37,808 nucleotides of DNA from an uncultured Clostridia bacterium (GCA_947628675.1 CANRAR010000011.1:1-37808); one strand, 5' to 3'. Counted from the first letter of the stretch, positions 9,298 through 17,058 are shown. Made by a program: numbers and translations. Notes: generated by a model from the sequence alone, not told the origin.

Positions 9298-9326
9298 ACT
9301 TTATCACAAGAAATTCCGTTTGTCAA
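9298..9326 (-). promoter_or_regulatory. Sigma-A-like promoter facing back over the 38-aa ORF
   Basis: On the minus strand TTGACA (9321-9326), 17 bases, TAAAGT (9298-9303), again with TTGTGA before the -10. It would make RNA antisense to the 38-aa gene and its 3' stem-loops. Confidence 0.45.
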
Positions 9327-9329
9327 GAA

Positions 9330-9357
9330 AAAACTCCCCTTTTCGGGAGTTTTAATA
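9330..9357 (+). terminator. Terminator-like hairpin
   Basis: AAAACTCCC (9330-9338) pairs with GGGAGTTTT (9345-9353). With A/T tails on both sides it could act in both directions. Confidence 0.6.
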
Positions 9358-9489
9358 TAATATTAAGACCGGGGGGGACGGAATCAATGTATTCGGGGAA
9401 CTTGCTGTCGAACCGACCATTCGCTACCGTTCTTTGCGCTACATACGCCGTTTTCGCTGCCCTGATCTTTGTGTCTCCCCTCTTCTTTC

Positions 9490-9509
9490 GTTAAAAAATT
9501 ATTTTTAAC
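9490..9509. repeat. AT-rich 8-4-8 inverted repeat upstream of the recombinase gene
   Basis: GTTAAAAA-ATTA-TTTTTAAC, a perfect dyad ending 47 bases before the recombinase start. It could be a recombinase core site, an operator or chance. A dif-like role is only a suggestion. Confidence 0.4.
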
Positions 9510-9520
9510 TCTTCGTAAAA

Positions 9521-9549
9521 TTGACACAGTTTGCGGGCTGTGATATAAT
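9521..9549 (+). promoter_or_regulatory. Consensus sigma-A promoter of the recombinase-hflX unit
   Basis: TTGACA (9521-9526), exactly 17 bases, TATAAT (9544-9549), with a TGTGA extension. The start codon begins 7 bases after the -10, so the expected transcription start is the A of the ATG. Confidence 0.85.
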
Positions 9550-9555
9550 GGCGGT

Positions 9556-10611
9556 ATGAAAAACAACCCGAATTACTATCAGCAGAGAAATCTCGACAAT
9601 CTTGACCGCATCGACAGGCTCATGGAGGAGCTTCCCTACTTTTGCGAGGATTTTTTGCGGGGCGTGGAGACGCGCACGAGCACCCTCACCCGCCTCAATT
9701 ATGTGTACGATCTGCGCATTTTCTTCGATTTTCTCGTAAAAAAACGCTTCCGCGGCAAGGAAGTGCGCGATTTGACCCTTGAGGACATCGAGCGCGTGAC
9801 GGATACCGACATCGAGATCTTCCTCTCCTACCTTTCCAACTATGAGTTCGGCGGCAAGCGGCTTGCCTGTGACGAACGCGCAAAGGCGAGGAAACTTTCG
9901 ACGGTGCGCTCCATGTATAAGTACTTCTTCAACAAGGGGCTCATCGAAGTCAACAACACTGCCAAGGTCTCGACACCCAAACTCCACGAGAAGGAGATCG
10001 TGCGGCTCGAGGGCGACGAGGTCTCCTCCATTCTCGATACCGCCGAATACGGCAACGGGCTTTCGCGCCATGCGAGCGGCTACCATGACAAGACGAAGAT
10101 CCGCGATACAGCCATTCTGACTCTCTTTTTGGGCACGGGCATCCGTATCTCCGAACTCGTGGGGCTCAACGACGAGAGCATCGATTTTTCCACCAATTCC
10201 TTTGTGGTGACGCGCAAGGGCGGAAATCATGCGATCTTATACTTCTCCGAGGAGGTCGGCGACGCCCTCGCTGCCTATATCGCCCAAAAACAGGACGATC
10301 CCAAGGTGCCCTCCGACGAACACGCCCTCTTCCTCTCCATGCAGTACAGGCGCATCACTGTGCGCGCCGTTGAAAATCTCGTGAAGAAGTACGCGCGCAT
10401 CGTCTCCCCTCTCAAAAAAATTACGCCGCATAAACTGCGCTCGACGTACGGCACCGAACTGTACCGCGAGACGGGCGACATCTACATCGTCGCCGACGTT
10501 TTGGGGCACAAGGACGTGAATACGACGCGGAAGCACTACGCCGCCATCACCGAGGACCACCGCAAGGCCGTCGCCGGCAAGGTGAAACTGCACAGGACGG
10601 ACGACAAATGA
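9556..10611 (+). CDS. Tyrosine recombinase, XerS-like integrase
   Basis: Site-specific DNA strand exchange enzyme, 351 residues. All catalytic residues are visible: R197 (GTGIRISE), K221 (TRKGGN), H292 and R295 (HKLR), H318 (GHKDVN) and nucleophile Y328 (RKHYAAI). The N-terminal ELPYFCEDFLRGVETRTSTLTRLNYVYDLRIFFDFL matches the core-binding domain of the single-chain XerS type seen in streptococci and Clostridia, which acts alone in chromosome dimer resolution. No SD sequence precedes ATG 9556, and the promoter places transcription start on the ATG, so the mRNA should be leaderless. It overlaps hflX by 4 bases. An AT-rich inverted repeat at 9490-9509 may be related. Confidence 0.9.
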   Translation: MKNNPNYYQQRNLDNLDRIDRLMEELPYFCEDFLRGVETRTSTLTRLNYVYDLRIFFDFLVKKRFRGKEVRDLTLEDIERVTDTDIEIFLSYLSNYEFGGKRLACDERAKARKLSTVRSMYKYFFNKGLIEVNNTAKVSTPKLHEKEIVRLEGDEVSSILDTAEYGNGLSRHASGYHDKTKIRDTAILTLFLGTGIRISELVGLNDESIDFSTNSFVVTRKGGNHAILYFSEEVGDALAAYIAQKQDDPKVPSDEHALFLSMQYRRITVRAVENLVKKYARIVSPLKKITPHKLRSTYGTELYRETGDIYIVADVLGHKDVNTTRKHYAAITEDHRKAVAGKVKLHRTDDK

Positions 10612-11822
10612 ACGAAAAGCCGGAGGTAGTCTACATCATTCAGCCCATTTTGGGCGCGGAGAGCAAGGCGGTGCACGAGGAGGCCGTCTCGCTCATCGAG
10701 AGCGCGGGGGCGTCCTACGCGGGGACGATCTACCAAAATATCCGCGAAGTCAACCCCGCAACGTATGTGGGCGAGGGAAAACTGCAGGAACTCAAGGAAC
10801 GGCTCGAGGGCTTGGACGACGTGACGGTGCTCTTCAACGGGGAACTCTCCCCTTCCCAGACGCTGAACATCTCCGAGGCGCTCGGCGGGAGGAAGGTCAT
10901 TGACCGCACGACGCTCATTCTCGATATCTTTGCCCTGCGCGCCGAGAGCAGTGAGGGCAAGTTGCAGGTGGAACTCGCCCAACTCAACTATCTCTATCCC
11001 CGCCTTCGGGGCAAGGGCGCGGCGCTCTCGCGGCTCGGGGGCGGCATCGGGACGCGCGGCCCCGGGGAGACCCGCCTGGAGACGGACAGGCGGCATATCC
11101 GCGCGCGCATCCACGCGCTGGAAACACGGCTTGCGGAGACGGAGAAGCGGCGGGCGCACCTCACCGAAAGGCGAAAAAAGGATCGCGTGATGACGGTGGC
11201 GCTCGTCGGATACACGAATACGGGGAAATCTACCCTCTTGAACGCGATAACGGGCGCTGATGTTCTGACAAAGGACGCCCTGTTTGCGACGCTCGACCCG
11301 ACGGCGCGGGCGTTTGAAATTGAAGGCGTCCCCTTCCTCATGGTGGATACCGTAGGATTTTTGCAGGCGCTTCCCCATCACCTCATCGAGGCGTTCAAAT
11401 CGACGCTCGAGAGTGCCCTCCACTGCGACCTCGCGCTCATCGTGTGCGACGCGGCGGGCGACTATGAGATGCAACTTTCGACCACCCTGAAAACGCTCGG
11501 CGATTTGGGGTTTTCCGTACCCCATGTCGTCGTTTTGAACAAATGTGACCTCGCGCCCGAGGGGTATTTCCCGCGCGACGCCGTGCGCATTTCCGCCAAG
11601 ACGGGCGCGGGGCTCGATGATTTGAAGCGGCGCATCTTTGACGTTTTGCAGGACAATTTCGTGCGGGCGGAACTCTTCATTCCCTACGCGCAGATGGGCG
11701 ACTACGGGAACTTGCGCCCCCTTCTCACCGAGCGCGGCGTGGAGTACACCGACGACGGCGTGAAGGTATGTGCCATCATTCCCGCTATTTATGCCGAAAA
11801 ATTTCGCCGATTTATAAAATGA
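10608..11822 (+). CDS. hflX: Ribosome-associated GTPase HflX
   Basis: GTPase that binds stalled or hibernating 70S ribosomes and splits them under stress. 404 residues. The N-terminal HflX domain contains VGEGKLQELKERLEG and FNGELSPSQTLNISEALGGRKVIDRT. A helical linker and GGIGTRGPGETRLETDRRHI follow. The G domain has P-loop GYTNTGKST (near residue 200), DTVGF (G3) and NKCD (G4). A short C-terminal domain ends in IYAEKFRRFIK. ATG 10608 overlaps the recombinase TGA (ATGA), indicating translational coupling. Confidence 0.95.
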   Translation: MNEKPEVVYIIQPILGAESKAVHEEAVSLIESAGASYAGTIYQNIREVNPATYVGEGKLQELKERLEGLDDVTVLFNGELSPSQTLNISEALGGRKVIDRTTLILDIFALRAESSEGKLQVELAQLNYLYPRLRGKGAALSRLGGGIGTRGPGETRLETDRRHIRARIHALETRLAETEKRRAHLTERRKKDRVMTVALVGYTNTGKSTLLNAITGADVLTKDALFATLDPTARAFEIEGVPFLMVDTVGFLQALPHHLIEAFKSTLESALHCDLALIVCDAAGDYEMQLSTTLKTLGDLGFSVPHVVVLNKCDLAPEGYFPRDAVRISAKTGAGLDDLKRRIFDVLQDNFVRAELFIPYAQMGDYGNLRPLLTERGVEYTDDGVKVCAIIPAIYAEKFRRFIK

Positions 11823-11848
11823 GCGCTGCCTGACGGCAACGCCCTTTT
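11823..11848. terminator. Bidirectional terminator between convergent hflX and the Cys-rich gene
   Basis: GCGCTGCC (11823-11830), TGAC loop, GGCAACGC (11835-11842), then CCTTTTCTT on the plus strand. The minus strand reads the same hairpin followed by TCATTTTAT. Confidence 0.7.
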
Positions 11849-11849
11849 C

Positions 11850-12032
11850 TTATTCCTTATAGTCCTTGGGGTCGGTGAAGATCTTATCGATTTTGATGCT
11901 CGCAAAGTCCTTGATGTCGAGACACTTGCCGCAGTTATCGCAAATTTTGTTGGGGTCGAGGTCGCACACTTCGCATTCAAGGCAACCGTCGCACTCCTTC
12001 GTCTCGTCGAGGACGCACATTTTGACTTCCAT
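11850..12032 (-). CDS. Cysteine-rich mini-protein, probable metal or Fe-S binder
   Basis: 60 residues (MEVKMCVLDETKECDGCLEC onwards). It has a CX2CX2CX2C array (CDGCLECEVC) and a second CDNCGKC cluster, suggesting zinc or an Fe-S cluster; the rest is acidic. I recall similar conserved hypothetical proteins in Clostridia but know no function. A good promoter (12039-12067) puts the transcription start on ATG 12032, so the message is probably leaderless. The alternative is ATG 12020, which has GGAAG six bases upstream. Longer in-frame extensions upstream are ruled out because they cross the promoter. Convergent with hflX and divergent from lexA. Confidence 0.75.
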   Translation of the reverse strand: MEVKMCVLDETKECDGCLECEVCDLDPNKICDNCGKCLDIKDFASIKIDKIFTDPKDYKE

Positions 12033-12038
12033 ATATCT

Positions 12039-12067
12039 ATTATACCCCCTTTTTCGGCGTATGACAA
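12039..12067 (-). promoter_or_regulatory. Sigma-A promoter of the Cys-rich gene
   Basis: TTGTCA (12062-12067), 17 bases, TATAAT (12039-12044). Six bases separate the -10 from ATG 12032. Confidence 0.75.
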
Positions 12068-12097
12068 GTGAAATAAAAAATTTTTTTGAAAAAGTTA

Positions 12098-12136
12098 AAA
12101 CAAATGTTTGCAATTTTGCTTGACGTGTGCTATAAT
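12098..12136 (+). promoter_or_regulatory. lexA promoter with LexA-box-like operator
   Basis: TTGCAA (12108-12113), 17 bases, TATAAT (12131-12136). Overlapping the -35 is AAAC-AAAT-GTTT (12098-12109). This resembles the Firmicute SOS box GAAC-N4-GTTC with A/T at the outer bases, as expected for autoregulation. Confidence 0.55.
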
Positions 12137-12153
12137 AACATCGGAGGTGAGAG

Positions 12154-12762
12154 ATGCTCAAGCAGGATAAACTCTTGAATGTGCTCGACTATATCAACCG
12201 CTACATCGAGGAGAACGGGTTCCCCCCCACCGTGCGCGACATCGGGAGAGACCTCGGCATCAAGTCCACCGCGACGGTGTATGACTATTTGAACCGCCTC
12301 AAAGATATGGGAATGCTGCAAAAGGCGGACAATAAAAAGCGCGCCGTTGCCGTGCGGAGTGGCGGGAATATGTTTCGCGCGCCCCTGCTCGGCACCGTGA
12401 ATGCAGGCCAACCCATCCTCGCCGTGGAGGAGAACGAGGGCTATTATCCCCTTCCTACCGCCGAGTTTAAGGGCGACGACCTGTTCCTTTTGAATGTGCA
12501 CGGCGAGAGTATGATCGAGGCGGGCATCTATGACGGCGATAAGATCGTCGTGCGGCGGCAGGAGACCGCGGAGAACGGCGACATTGTGGTTGCCATGTTC
12601 GATGAGGGATTCGGCGACGGGGCGACCGTGAAGCGGTTTTTCAGGCGCGACGGGAAAATAATTTTGCACCCCGAAAACGAGACGATGGCGGACATCGTGC
12701 CCGAAAACCCCGACGGCGTGACGATTTTGGGGAAGGTCATCGGGCTGTTGAGAAGTATTTAA
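12154..12762 (+). CDS. lexA: SOS repressor LexA
   Basis: Represses DNA-damage genes and self-cleaves when bound to RecA filaments. 202 residues. The N-terminal winged helix (YIEENGFPPTVRDIGRDLGI, then STATVYDYLNRL) is followed by an S24 peptidase domain. The cleavage site is A84-G85 (TVNAGQPI), with catalytic S119 in HGESMIEAG and K160 in ATVKRFF, so it should be functional. GGAGGTGA precedes ATG 12154. A terminator follows directly. Confidence 0.96.
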   Translation: MLKQDKLLNVLDYINRYIEENGFPPTVRDIGRDLGIKSTATVYDYLNRLKDMGMLQKADNKKRAVAVRSGGNMFRAPLLGTVNAGQPILAVEENEGYYPLPTAEFKGDDLFLLNVHGESMIEAGIYDGDKIVVRRQETAENGDIVVAMFDEGFGDGATVKRFFRRDGKIILHPENETMADIVPENPDGVTILGKVIGLLRSI

Positions 12763-12775
12763 TCGAAAAGTATGG

Positions 12776-12799
12776 AAAAACGCGGCAATGCCGCGTTTT
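12776..12799. terminator. Bidirectional terminator between lexA and rluB
   Basis: AAAACGCGGC, AAT loop, GCCGCGTTTT. It is symmetrical, with T-runs on both strands, and lies between the convergent lexA and rluB. Confidence 0.85.
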
Positions 12800-12814
12800 A
12801 TATTGCGATATAAT

Positions 12815-12845
12815 CGCGCCGCCGCGGCTTTGCCGCGGCGGCGCG
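12815..12845. repeat. GC-only perfect hairpin, 14-bp arms
   Basis: CGCGCCGCCGCGGC (12815-12828), TTT, and its exact reverse complement (12832-12845). There is no T-run on either side, so it is not a standard terminator. It could back up the neighbouring terminator or protect the rluB mRNA end. Confidence 0.8.
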
Positions 12846-12860
12846 TTCCTATAAATACAA

Positions 12861-13565
12861 TCACAAATTTTTTAAGTAAAAGACCTCTTCGGGGGTGAGT
12901 TTGCGGCAGGCGCCGCGGTCGAGACCCGTGAGCGTTAACTCCCCCACCTTGATGCGCTTCAAAAAGGCGACGGGCTTGCCGCAGGCCTCAAACATCTTGC
13001 GGATCTCGCGGTTCTTCCCCTCGGTGAGCGTGACGTGCAGTTTGGTGTATGCCTTGTCCGTCTCGACGACGTTTATCTTGCACTTTTTGGTGACGACGCC
13101 GGGCTCGATCTCCACGCCCGCGCGGAGGCGGTTGAGAAGATTGGGCGTCACGGTGCCCTCTACGCGCACGAGATAGGTCTTGGGGATCTCGTTCTGCGGG
13201 GCGGTGAGGCGGTAGGCAAGGTCGCCGTCGTTGGTGAGAATGAGAAGCCCCTCCGTGTCGTAATCGAGCCTTCCCACGGGGACGACGCGCCCGACGCCCG
13301 CAGGGAGAAGTTCCATCACCGTCTTCCTGCCCTTGTCGTCGAACACCGTGCAGAGGTAACCCTTGGGCTTGTTGAGGAGATAATATTCGTACTTTACCTT
13401 GTGAGAGAGAAGTTTGCCGTCGAGCATGACGGCGTCGTCCGCGCCCACATCGTCGCCCGCCTTGGCGGTCTTTCCGTTGATGGTCACCCTGCCCTCGGCG
13501 ACGAGTTCGTCCGCGCCCCTGCGGGAGGCGACGCCCTGTTCGGCGAGGAATTTATTGATGCGCAT
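12861..13565 (-). CDS. rluB: 23S/16S rRNA pseudouridine synthase, RsuA/RluB family
   Basis: Isomerises a uridine in rRNA. 234 residues. The N-terminal S4 RNA-binding domain (MRINKFLAEQGVASRRGADE) is followed by the catalytic domain with D in PVGRLDYDTEGLLILTNDGD. The KTYLVRVEG and TEGKNREIRKMFEACGKPV blocks are typical of RluB. GGAG lies seven bases before ATG 13565. It is the last gene of the scpA-scpB-ytfI-gerW-dac-rluB run, an order familiar from Clostridia. Which rRNA position it modifies cannot be told from sequence. Confidence 0.92.
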   Translation of the reverse strand: MRINKFLAEQGVASRRGADELVAEGRVTINGKTAKAGDDVGADDAVMLDGKLLSHKVKYEYYLLNKPKGYLCTVFDDKGRKTVMELLPAGVGRVVPVGRLDYDTEGLLILTNDGDLAYRLTAPQNEIPKTYLVRVEGTVTPNLLNRLRAGVEIEPGVVTKKCKINVVETDKAYTKLHVTLTEGKNREIRKMFEACGKPVAFLKRIKVGELTLTGLDRGACRKLTPEEVFYLKNL

Positions 13566-13590
13566 ATTGCCGCTCCGTGAATTTGTTCCT

Positions 13591-14598
13591 CTAAATCATA
13601 AACAAATTCTGCGAAAAAAGCAACTGCTTTTCGAGGTATATTTTCATCTCGCCTGCGATTTCCCCCGCGTTTTGGGGAAGAGGCTCGTACAGTTCCACTT
13701 CCCGCGTAATGTTCGCCGCCTCCTCTTCGGTGAGCGGATAAGAGAAGCCGTAGCGGACGGCATAGCCCTCTACCTTCTCGGCGGGGTCGCAGAGCGTGTG
13801 CATGGAGTACGCCGCAAAGGCGCCGTCCAAGAGTTCCGCCGTGCGCTCGTACATCTCGGGGCAATCCAGAACGACGGAGACGAGTTTCATGCCGCCGCGC
13901 TCGGCGCTCGTGACGAGGCACCTGCCCGCCGAAGTCGTGAAGCCCGTCTTGACGCCGTTTGCGCCCTCGTAGGTTTTGAGCATCTTGTTCTTGTTCGCCC
14001 AGCCGCGCGGCGCGTAGTACTTGCAGGAGACGATGGTGCGGAAGGTCTCGTTCTCCATGGCGTAGGCGGCGATGAATGAAAGGTCGCGCGCCGTCGTAAA
14101 GTGCCGCTTATCGGGCAGCCCGTGCGGGTTGACGAAGCGGCTGTCGCTCGCGCCGAGGGAGGCGGCTTTTTCGTTCATGCTCTGCGCGAACGCCTCGATG
14201 CTGCCGCTGTGGTGAAGGGCGAGCGCGACGGCGCAGTCGTTCCCCGAACGCAGCATGAGCCCGTATAAAAGTTCCTCCACGGTGTAATTTTCGCCCGCCT
14301 TCAAATAGACGCTGGAACCCTCCACCCCCTCTGCCTCCTTGGGAATGGTGACGGTATCCTCGAGGTTGCAGTCGTCGATGACGAGGATGGCGGTGAGAAT
14401 TTTTGTGGTGCTTGCCATGGGGAGATTGGTCTCGGCGCCCGCGGCGTGAAGGACGCGCTTTGAGGTGATCTCTACGACGCATTCCGCTTGGGCGGGCGTA
14501 AAAGCCGCCGCGGGCGCCGTCTCCCGTGCGGAGACGGGGATGAGCGGCGCGAGCAGCATGGCGAGTGCGCAGGTCAGGACGGTAAATTTATTCCGCAT
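13591..14598 (-). CDS. D-alanyl-D-alanine carboxypeptidase (S11, DacF-like)
   Basis: Penicillin-binding protein that trims the terminal D-Ala of peptidoglycan stem peptides. 335 residues. A signal peptide (FTVLTCALAMLLAPLIPVSA) is followed by the SxxK motif S63-K66 (ASTTK), SGN and KTGFTTSAG. ATG 14598 was chosen because the signal peptide starts there; the 54-codon upstream extension is an out-of-frame reading of gerW. It overlaps the gerW stop by 11 bases. Being next to gerW suggests a sporulation role (DacF in B. subtilis modifies spore cortex), which is an inference. Confidence 0.92.
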   Translation of the reverse strand: MRNKFTVLTCALAMLLAPLIPVSARETAPAAAFTPAQAECVVEITSKRVLHAAGAETNLPMASTTKILTAILVIDDCNLEDTVTIPKEAEGVEGSSVYLKAGENYTVEELLYGLMLRSGNDCAVALALHHSGSIEAFAQSMNEKAASLGASDSRFVNPHGLPDKRHFTTARDLSFIAAYAMENETFRTIVSCKYYAPRGWANKNKMLKTYEGANGVKTGFTTSAGRCLVTSAERGGMKLVSVVLDCPEMYERTAELLDGAFAAYSMHTLCDPAEKVEGYAVRYGFSYPLTEEEAANITREVELYEPLPQNAGEIAGEMKIYLEKQLLFSQNLFMI

Positions 14599-14971
14599 CT
14601 TCCCCCACTTTCCGCAGGCATTTTCCGACGATCTCCCCCGCCTTCTCGATGAGCCCGTCGATGGGGTCGTCGGTGATGCGCACGACGCGGCATTCCACGC
14701 CGTCGTCGATGAGAAAGCCCGCGGGCTTGATGTTGACGACGGTTCCCGCGCCGCCCGCATACGGGAAGCACTCGTCCTCCTTGATGGCCTTCACCTCGCC
14801 GTACTCGCCCCCGCCCGAAAGATACCCCATCGTCACCTTGGTGAACGGGATGATCTGCGCGCCGCTCGCGGAGTAAACGGGCTTCCCGATGACGGTGTTG
14901 ACGTCTACGAGCCCCGTCAGTTGCTCGGCAGTCTTTTCCATGATGCCGTCGATCTTTTTTGTCTTATCCAT
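14588..14971 (-). CDS. gerW: Spore protein GerW/YtfJ family
   Basis: 127 residues; family needed for normal spore germination in Bacillus. IMEKTAEQLTGLVDVNTVIG, then KPVYSASGAQIIPFTKVTMGY and the glycine run LSGGGEYGE are diagnostic. The start is ATG 14971, with GGAGG nine bases upstream. An 18-codon extension further up reads through ytfI. Its first 55 bases overlap the end of ytfI, the same pairing as ytfI-ytfJ in B. subtilis. Confidence 0.92.
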   Translation of the reverse strand: MDKTKKIDGIMEKTAEQLTGLVDVNTVIGKPVYSASGAQIIPFTKVTMGYLSGGGEYGEVKAIKEDECFPYAGGAGTVVNIKPAGFLIDDGVECRVVRITDDPIDGLIEKAGEIVGKCLRKVGEDAE

Positions 14972-15498
14972 TTCAGTAATTCCTCCAAACCTTTTTTGAT
15001 GAGCGCAAGGGTCAAAAGAAACCAATTGAACACCGTTGCGAACTGTACCGTGACTTTGAGCGCCGCCTCTTCGGTGAGCAGGACGTTGCTCTTCAGCGAG
15101 ACGAACGGGTGGCGGGTTTTAAGGACGGAAAATGCCGCCGACGCCGCCGATTGCAGGGACGCCGCGAGCAGGACGCCGTACAGTTGTTCCGCCCCGCTCA
15201 CCTCGACGATCTGATGATACCGCCACAGCTGAAAGCCCTTGGTGATCTCAAATTTTTTGCGGGTATCTGGCATGGTGCCGTAGGGCAAAAAGACCGCCTT
15301 CTTATCGGTGAGATGCAGGGCGACGCCCCCCTTGCGCAGTTCCCCGTAGCCGCCGTAGACTTTCAGCCGCCGAAAGAGACAGAGAGCGAACCACGCCTTG
15401 TTCTCCGCCGCGTCCACATACCCGTCCACGTAGACGAATACGGGGAAAAAGAAGAACAATACCCCGAAAAACAGGGAGTAAACGAAAAGTTCGCCCAT
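14917..15498 (-). CDS. DUF2953-type membrane protein (YtfI-like)
   Basis: 193 residues with one strong N-terminal transmembrane segment (FVYSLFFGVLFFFFPVFVYV) and a soluble remainder containing LRKGGVALHLTDKKAVF. Assignment rests on the hydrophobic start, length and position just before gerW, as with ytfI in Bacillus; the sequence match alone is weak. ATG 15498 has no clear SD and lies in the 3' arm of a perfect 12-bp hairpin (15489-15517). A role with GerW in sporulation is inferred. Confidence 0.7.
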   Translation of the reverse strand: MGELFVYSLFFGVLFFFFPVFVYVDGYVDAAENKAWFALCLFRRLKVYGGYGELRKGGVALHLTDKKAVFLPYGTMPDTRKKFEITKGFQLWRYHQIVEVSGAEQLYGVLLAASLQSAASAAFSVLKTRHPFVSLKSNVLLTEEAALKVTVQFATVFNWFLLTLALIKKGLEELLKWIRQKRSTASWKRLPSN

Positions 15499-15517
15499 AT
15501 CCGTAATATGGGCGAAC
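15489..15517 (-). promoter_or_regulatory. Hairpin burying the ytfI start codon
   Basis: On the minus strand GTTCGCCCATAT (15517-15506), loop TACGG, ATATGGGCGAAC (15500-15489). The ATG at 15498 and codons 2-3 form the 3' arm. Four T's follow, so it could also act as an attenuator after scpB. Confidence 0.65.
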
Positions 15518-15545
15518 GGTGAAAAATTATTTATTTTTTTGAAAC

Positions 15546-16262
15546 TCAGGAAATTTTTACGAGTTCCTCGTCGAGCCCGCGCAAAAAGTCGGGCAGTTCG
15601 TACCCGCCCTCCGTGATGGGGCGCTCCTCGGGCTCCTCCTTGGGTGCGGGCGTGGGGGAGCGGGCTTCTTCCACGGCCGCCTCCTCGTTCTCCTCGCTGT
15701 ATTCCTCGCGCGCGTAGAGATAACTGTCGCGCTCGTCGCTCTCCCCCGCGATCTTCGCCATGAGTTCGTCGTAGTCGGGCAGGTCGGCGAGGGAACTCAA
15801 TTTGAACCGCTTCAAAAATTCGTCAGTCGTCGCAAAGAGCACGGGGCGGCCGACGGCATCCTTCCTGCCGCACGGATAGATGAGCTTCAAGTCGAGCAGC
15901 ATATTGACGGCGTAATCGCTGTTCACGCCGCGCAGAAGTTCGATCTCCGAGCGCGTGATGGGCTGTTTGTAGGCTATGATGGCGGCGCATTCCAGAATGG
16001 TGCGGGTGAGTTCCTTCTCCCGGATGGGGTTTAATACGGCGGCGACCTCCTCCTTATATTGCGGATTGGAGGCGAGTTGCGCCTTTTTGTTGTATTCGAG
16101 GAGCTGGATGCCCCCCTCTTCGCCGTATTTTTCGCGGAGTTCTTTGAGCGCGGCGTTTATTTCGCGCACGGTGACGTTCAGCTTGTCGGCGATATCCGAA
16201 AGGGCGACCCCCTTCCCCGAGGCGAATAAAATTGCCTCAATTGTATTCGTCAATTTGTTCAA
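15546..16262 (-). CDS. scpB: Segregation and condensation protein B
   Basis: Kleisin-interacting winged-helix subunit of the SMC-ScpAB condensin. 238 residues. IEAILFASGKGVALSDIADKL, then AALKELREKYGEEGGIQL and ILECAAIIAYKQPITRSEIE with RGVNSDYAVNMLLDLKLI are the family blocks. After residue about 180 there is an acidic, disordered tail (EENEEAAVEEARSPTPAPKE) that is longer than usual. ATG 16262 overlaps scpA by 26 bases, indicating translational coupling. Confidence 0.95.
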   Translation of the reverse strand: MNKLTNTIEAILFASGKGVALSDIADKLNVTVREINAALKELREKYGEEGGIQLLEYNKKAQLASNPQYKEEVAAVLNPIREKELTRTILECAAIIAYKQPITRSEIELLRGVNSDYAVNMLLDLKLIYPCGRKDAVGRPVLFATTDEFLKRFKLSSLADLPDYDELMAKIAGESDERDSYLYAREEYSEENEEAAVEEARSPTPAPKEEPEERPITEGGYELPDFLRGLDEELVKIS

Positions 16263-17028
16263 GCGTCTCCTCCTTTCTCTCGGGGTTGAGCGCGATCGTG
16301 ATGGGCGCGAAAAGTTCGTGCTGGGTTACCGTGAGATATTGGTGTTTTAAGAGTTCCAAAAGGGCTTGGAAGGTGGTGATGATCTCCGATTTCGTGTAGT
16401 CGCGGGAGAAAAGTTCCTCGAATTGCACGGGTTCGCCCCCTTCGAGGCACTCCATGATGAAGGAAATTTTCTGCCGCACCGTGTATTCGTCGCGCGGGAT
16501 CTCGCGGGCTTCCTGCGCCGCCATCTCGCGGTCACGGGTGCGCATGAGCTGGGCAAGTGCGCCGATGAGGCCGTTCGTCGTGAGATTATCGAGGGAAAAG
16601 ACGGTGCGCACTTCCCCCACGTTGCGGTCGGGCTCCTTGAAGTAGTAGCCGATGGTCTCGAGTTCCTTGAGTTTTTTGGTCTCTTCCTTGATGAGGCGGT
16701 ACTCTTCGAGGGCGCGGATGATGGCAGCCTTGTCTTCTTCGACCTCTGCGTCGATCTCGGGGTTCTCCTCGAGGTTGGGCACGAGCGCCTGCGCTTTTAT
16801 CTTGATGATGGTCGCCGCGATGTTGAGATAGTCGGTGACCTTTTCCACGTCGAGATAGGGAAGCCCCTGCATATACGCCAAAAATTGCTCGGTAACTTCG
16901 GAGACGAACACGTCCTTTATCTCGATCTCCTCGCGGTTGATGAGATAGAGAAGAAGGTCGAGCGGCCCCTCGAAGTTGTTGAGAACCGTGGTATAATCGA
17001 CATTGGATTCAAAATCTTCGCGCTTCAA
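16237..17028 (-). CDS. scpA: Segregation and condensation protein A (kleisin)
   Basis: Kleisin that bridges the SMC heads in chromosome condensation. 263 residues from the chosen start. VLNNFEGPLDLLLYLINREEIEI and YLNIAATIIKIKAQALVPN are diagnostic; the C-terminus has a winged-helix-like QKISFIMECLEGGEPVQFEELF. The start is TTG 17028, with GGGAGG seven bases upstream. A GTG at 17070 in the same frame would lie upstream of the predicted transcription start (about 17052), so it cannot be used. First gene of its operon. Confidence 0.95.
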   Translation of the reverse strand: MKREDFESNVDYTTVLNNFEGPLDLLLYLINREEIEIKDVFVSEVTEQFLAYMQGLPYLDVEKVTDYLNIAATIIKIKAQALVPNLEENPEIDAEVEEDKAAIIRALEEYRLIKEETKKLKELETIGYYFKEPDRNVGEVRTVFSLDNLTTNGLIGALAQLMRTRDREMAAQEAREIPRDEYTVRQKISFIMECLEGGEPVQFEELFSRDYTKSEIITTFQALLELLKHQYLTVTQHELFAPITIALNPERKEETLEQIDEYN

Positions 17029-17058
17029 ACTGCTTCCTCCCGTATCCGACGCTGTTTT

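Noticed and set aside
8141-9555. tRNA, rRNA or riboswitch in the intergenic region
   Set aside because: No cloverleaf, CCA end or known riboswitch core could be recognised by eye.
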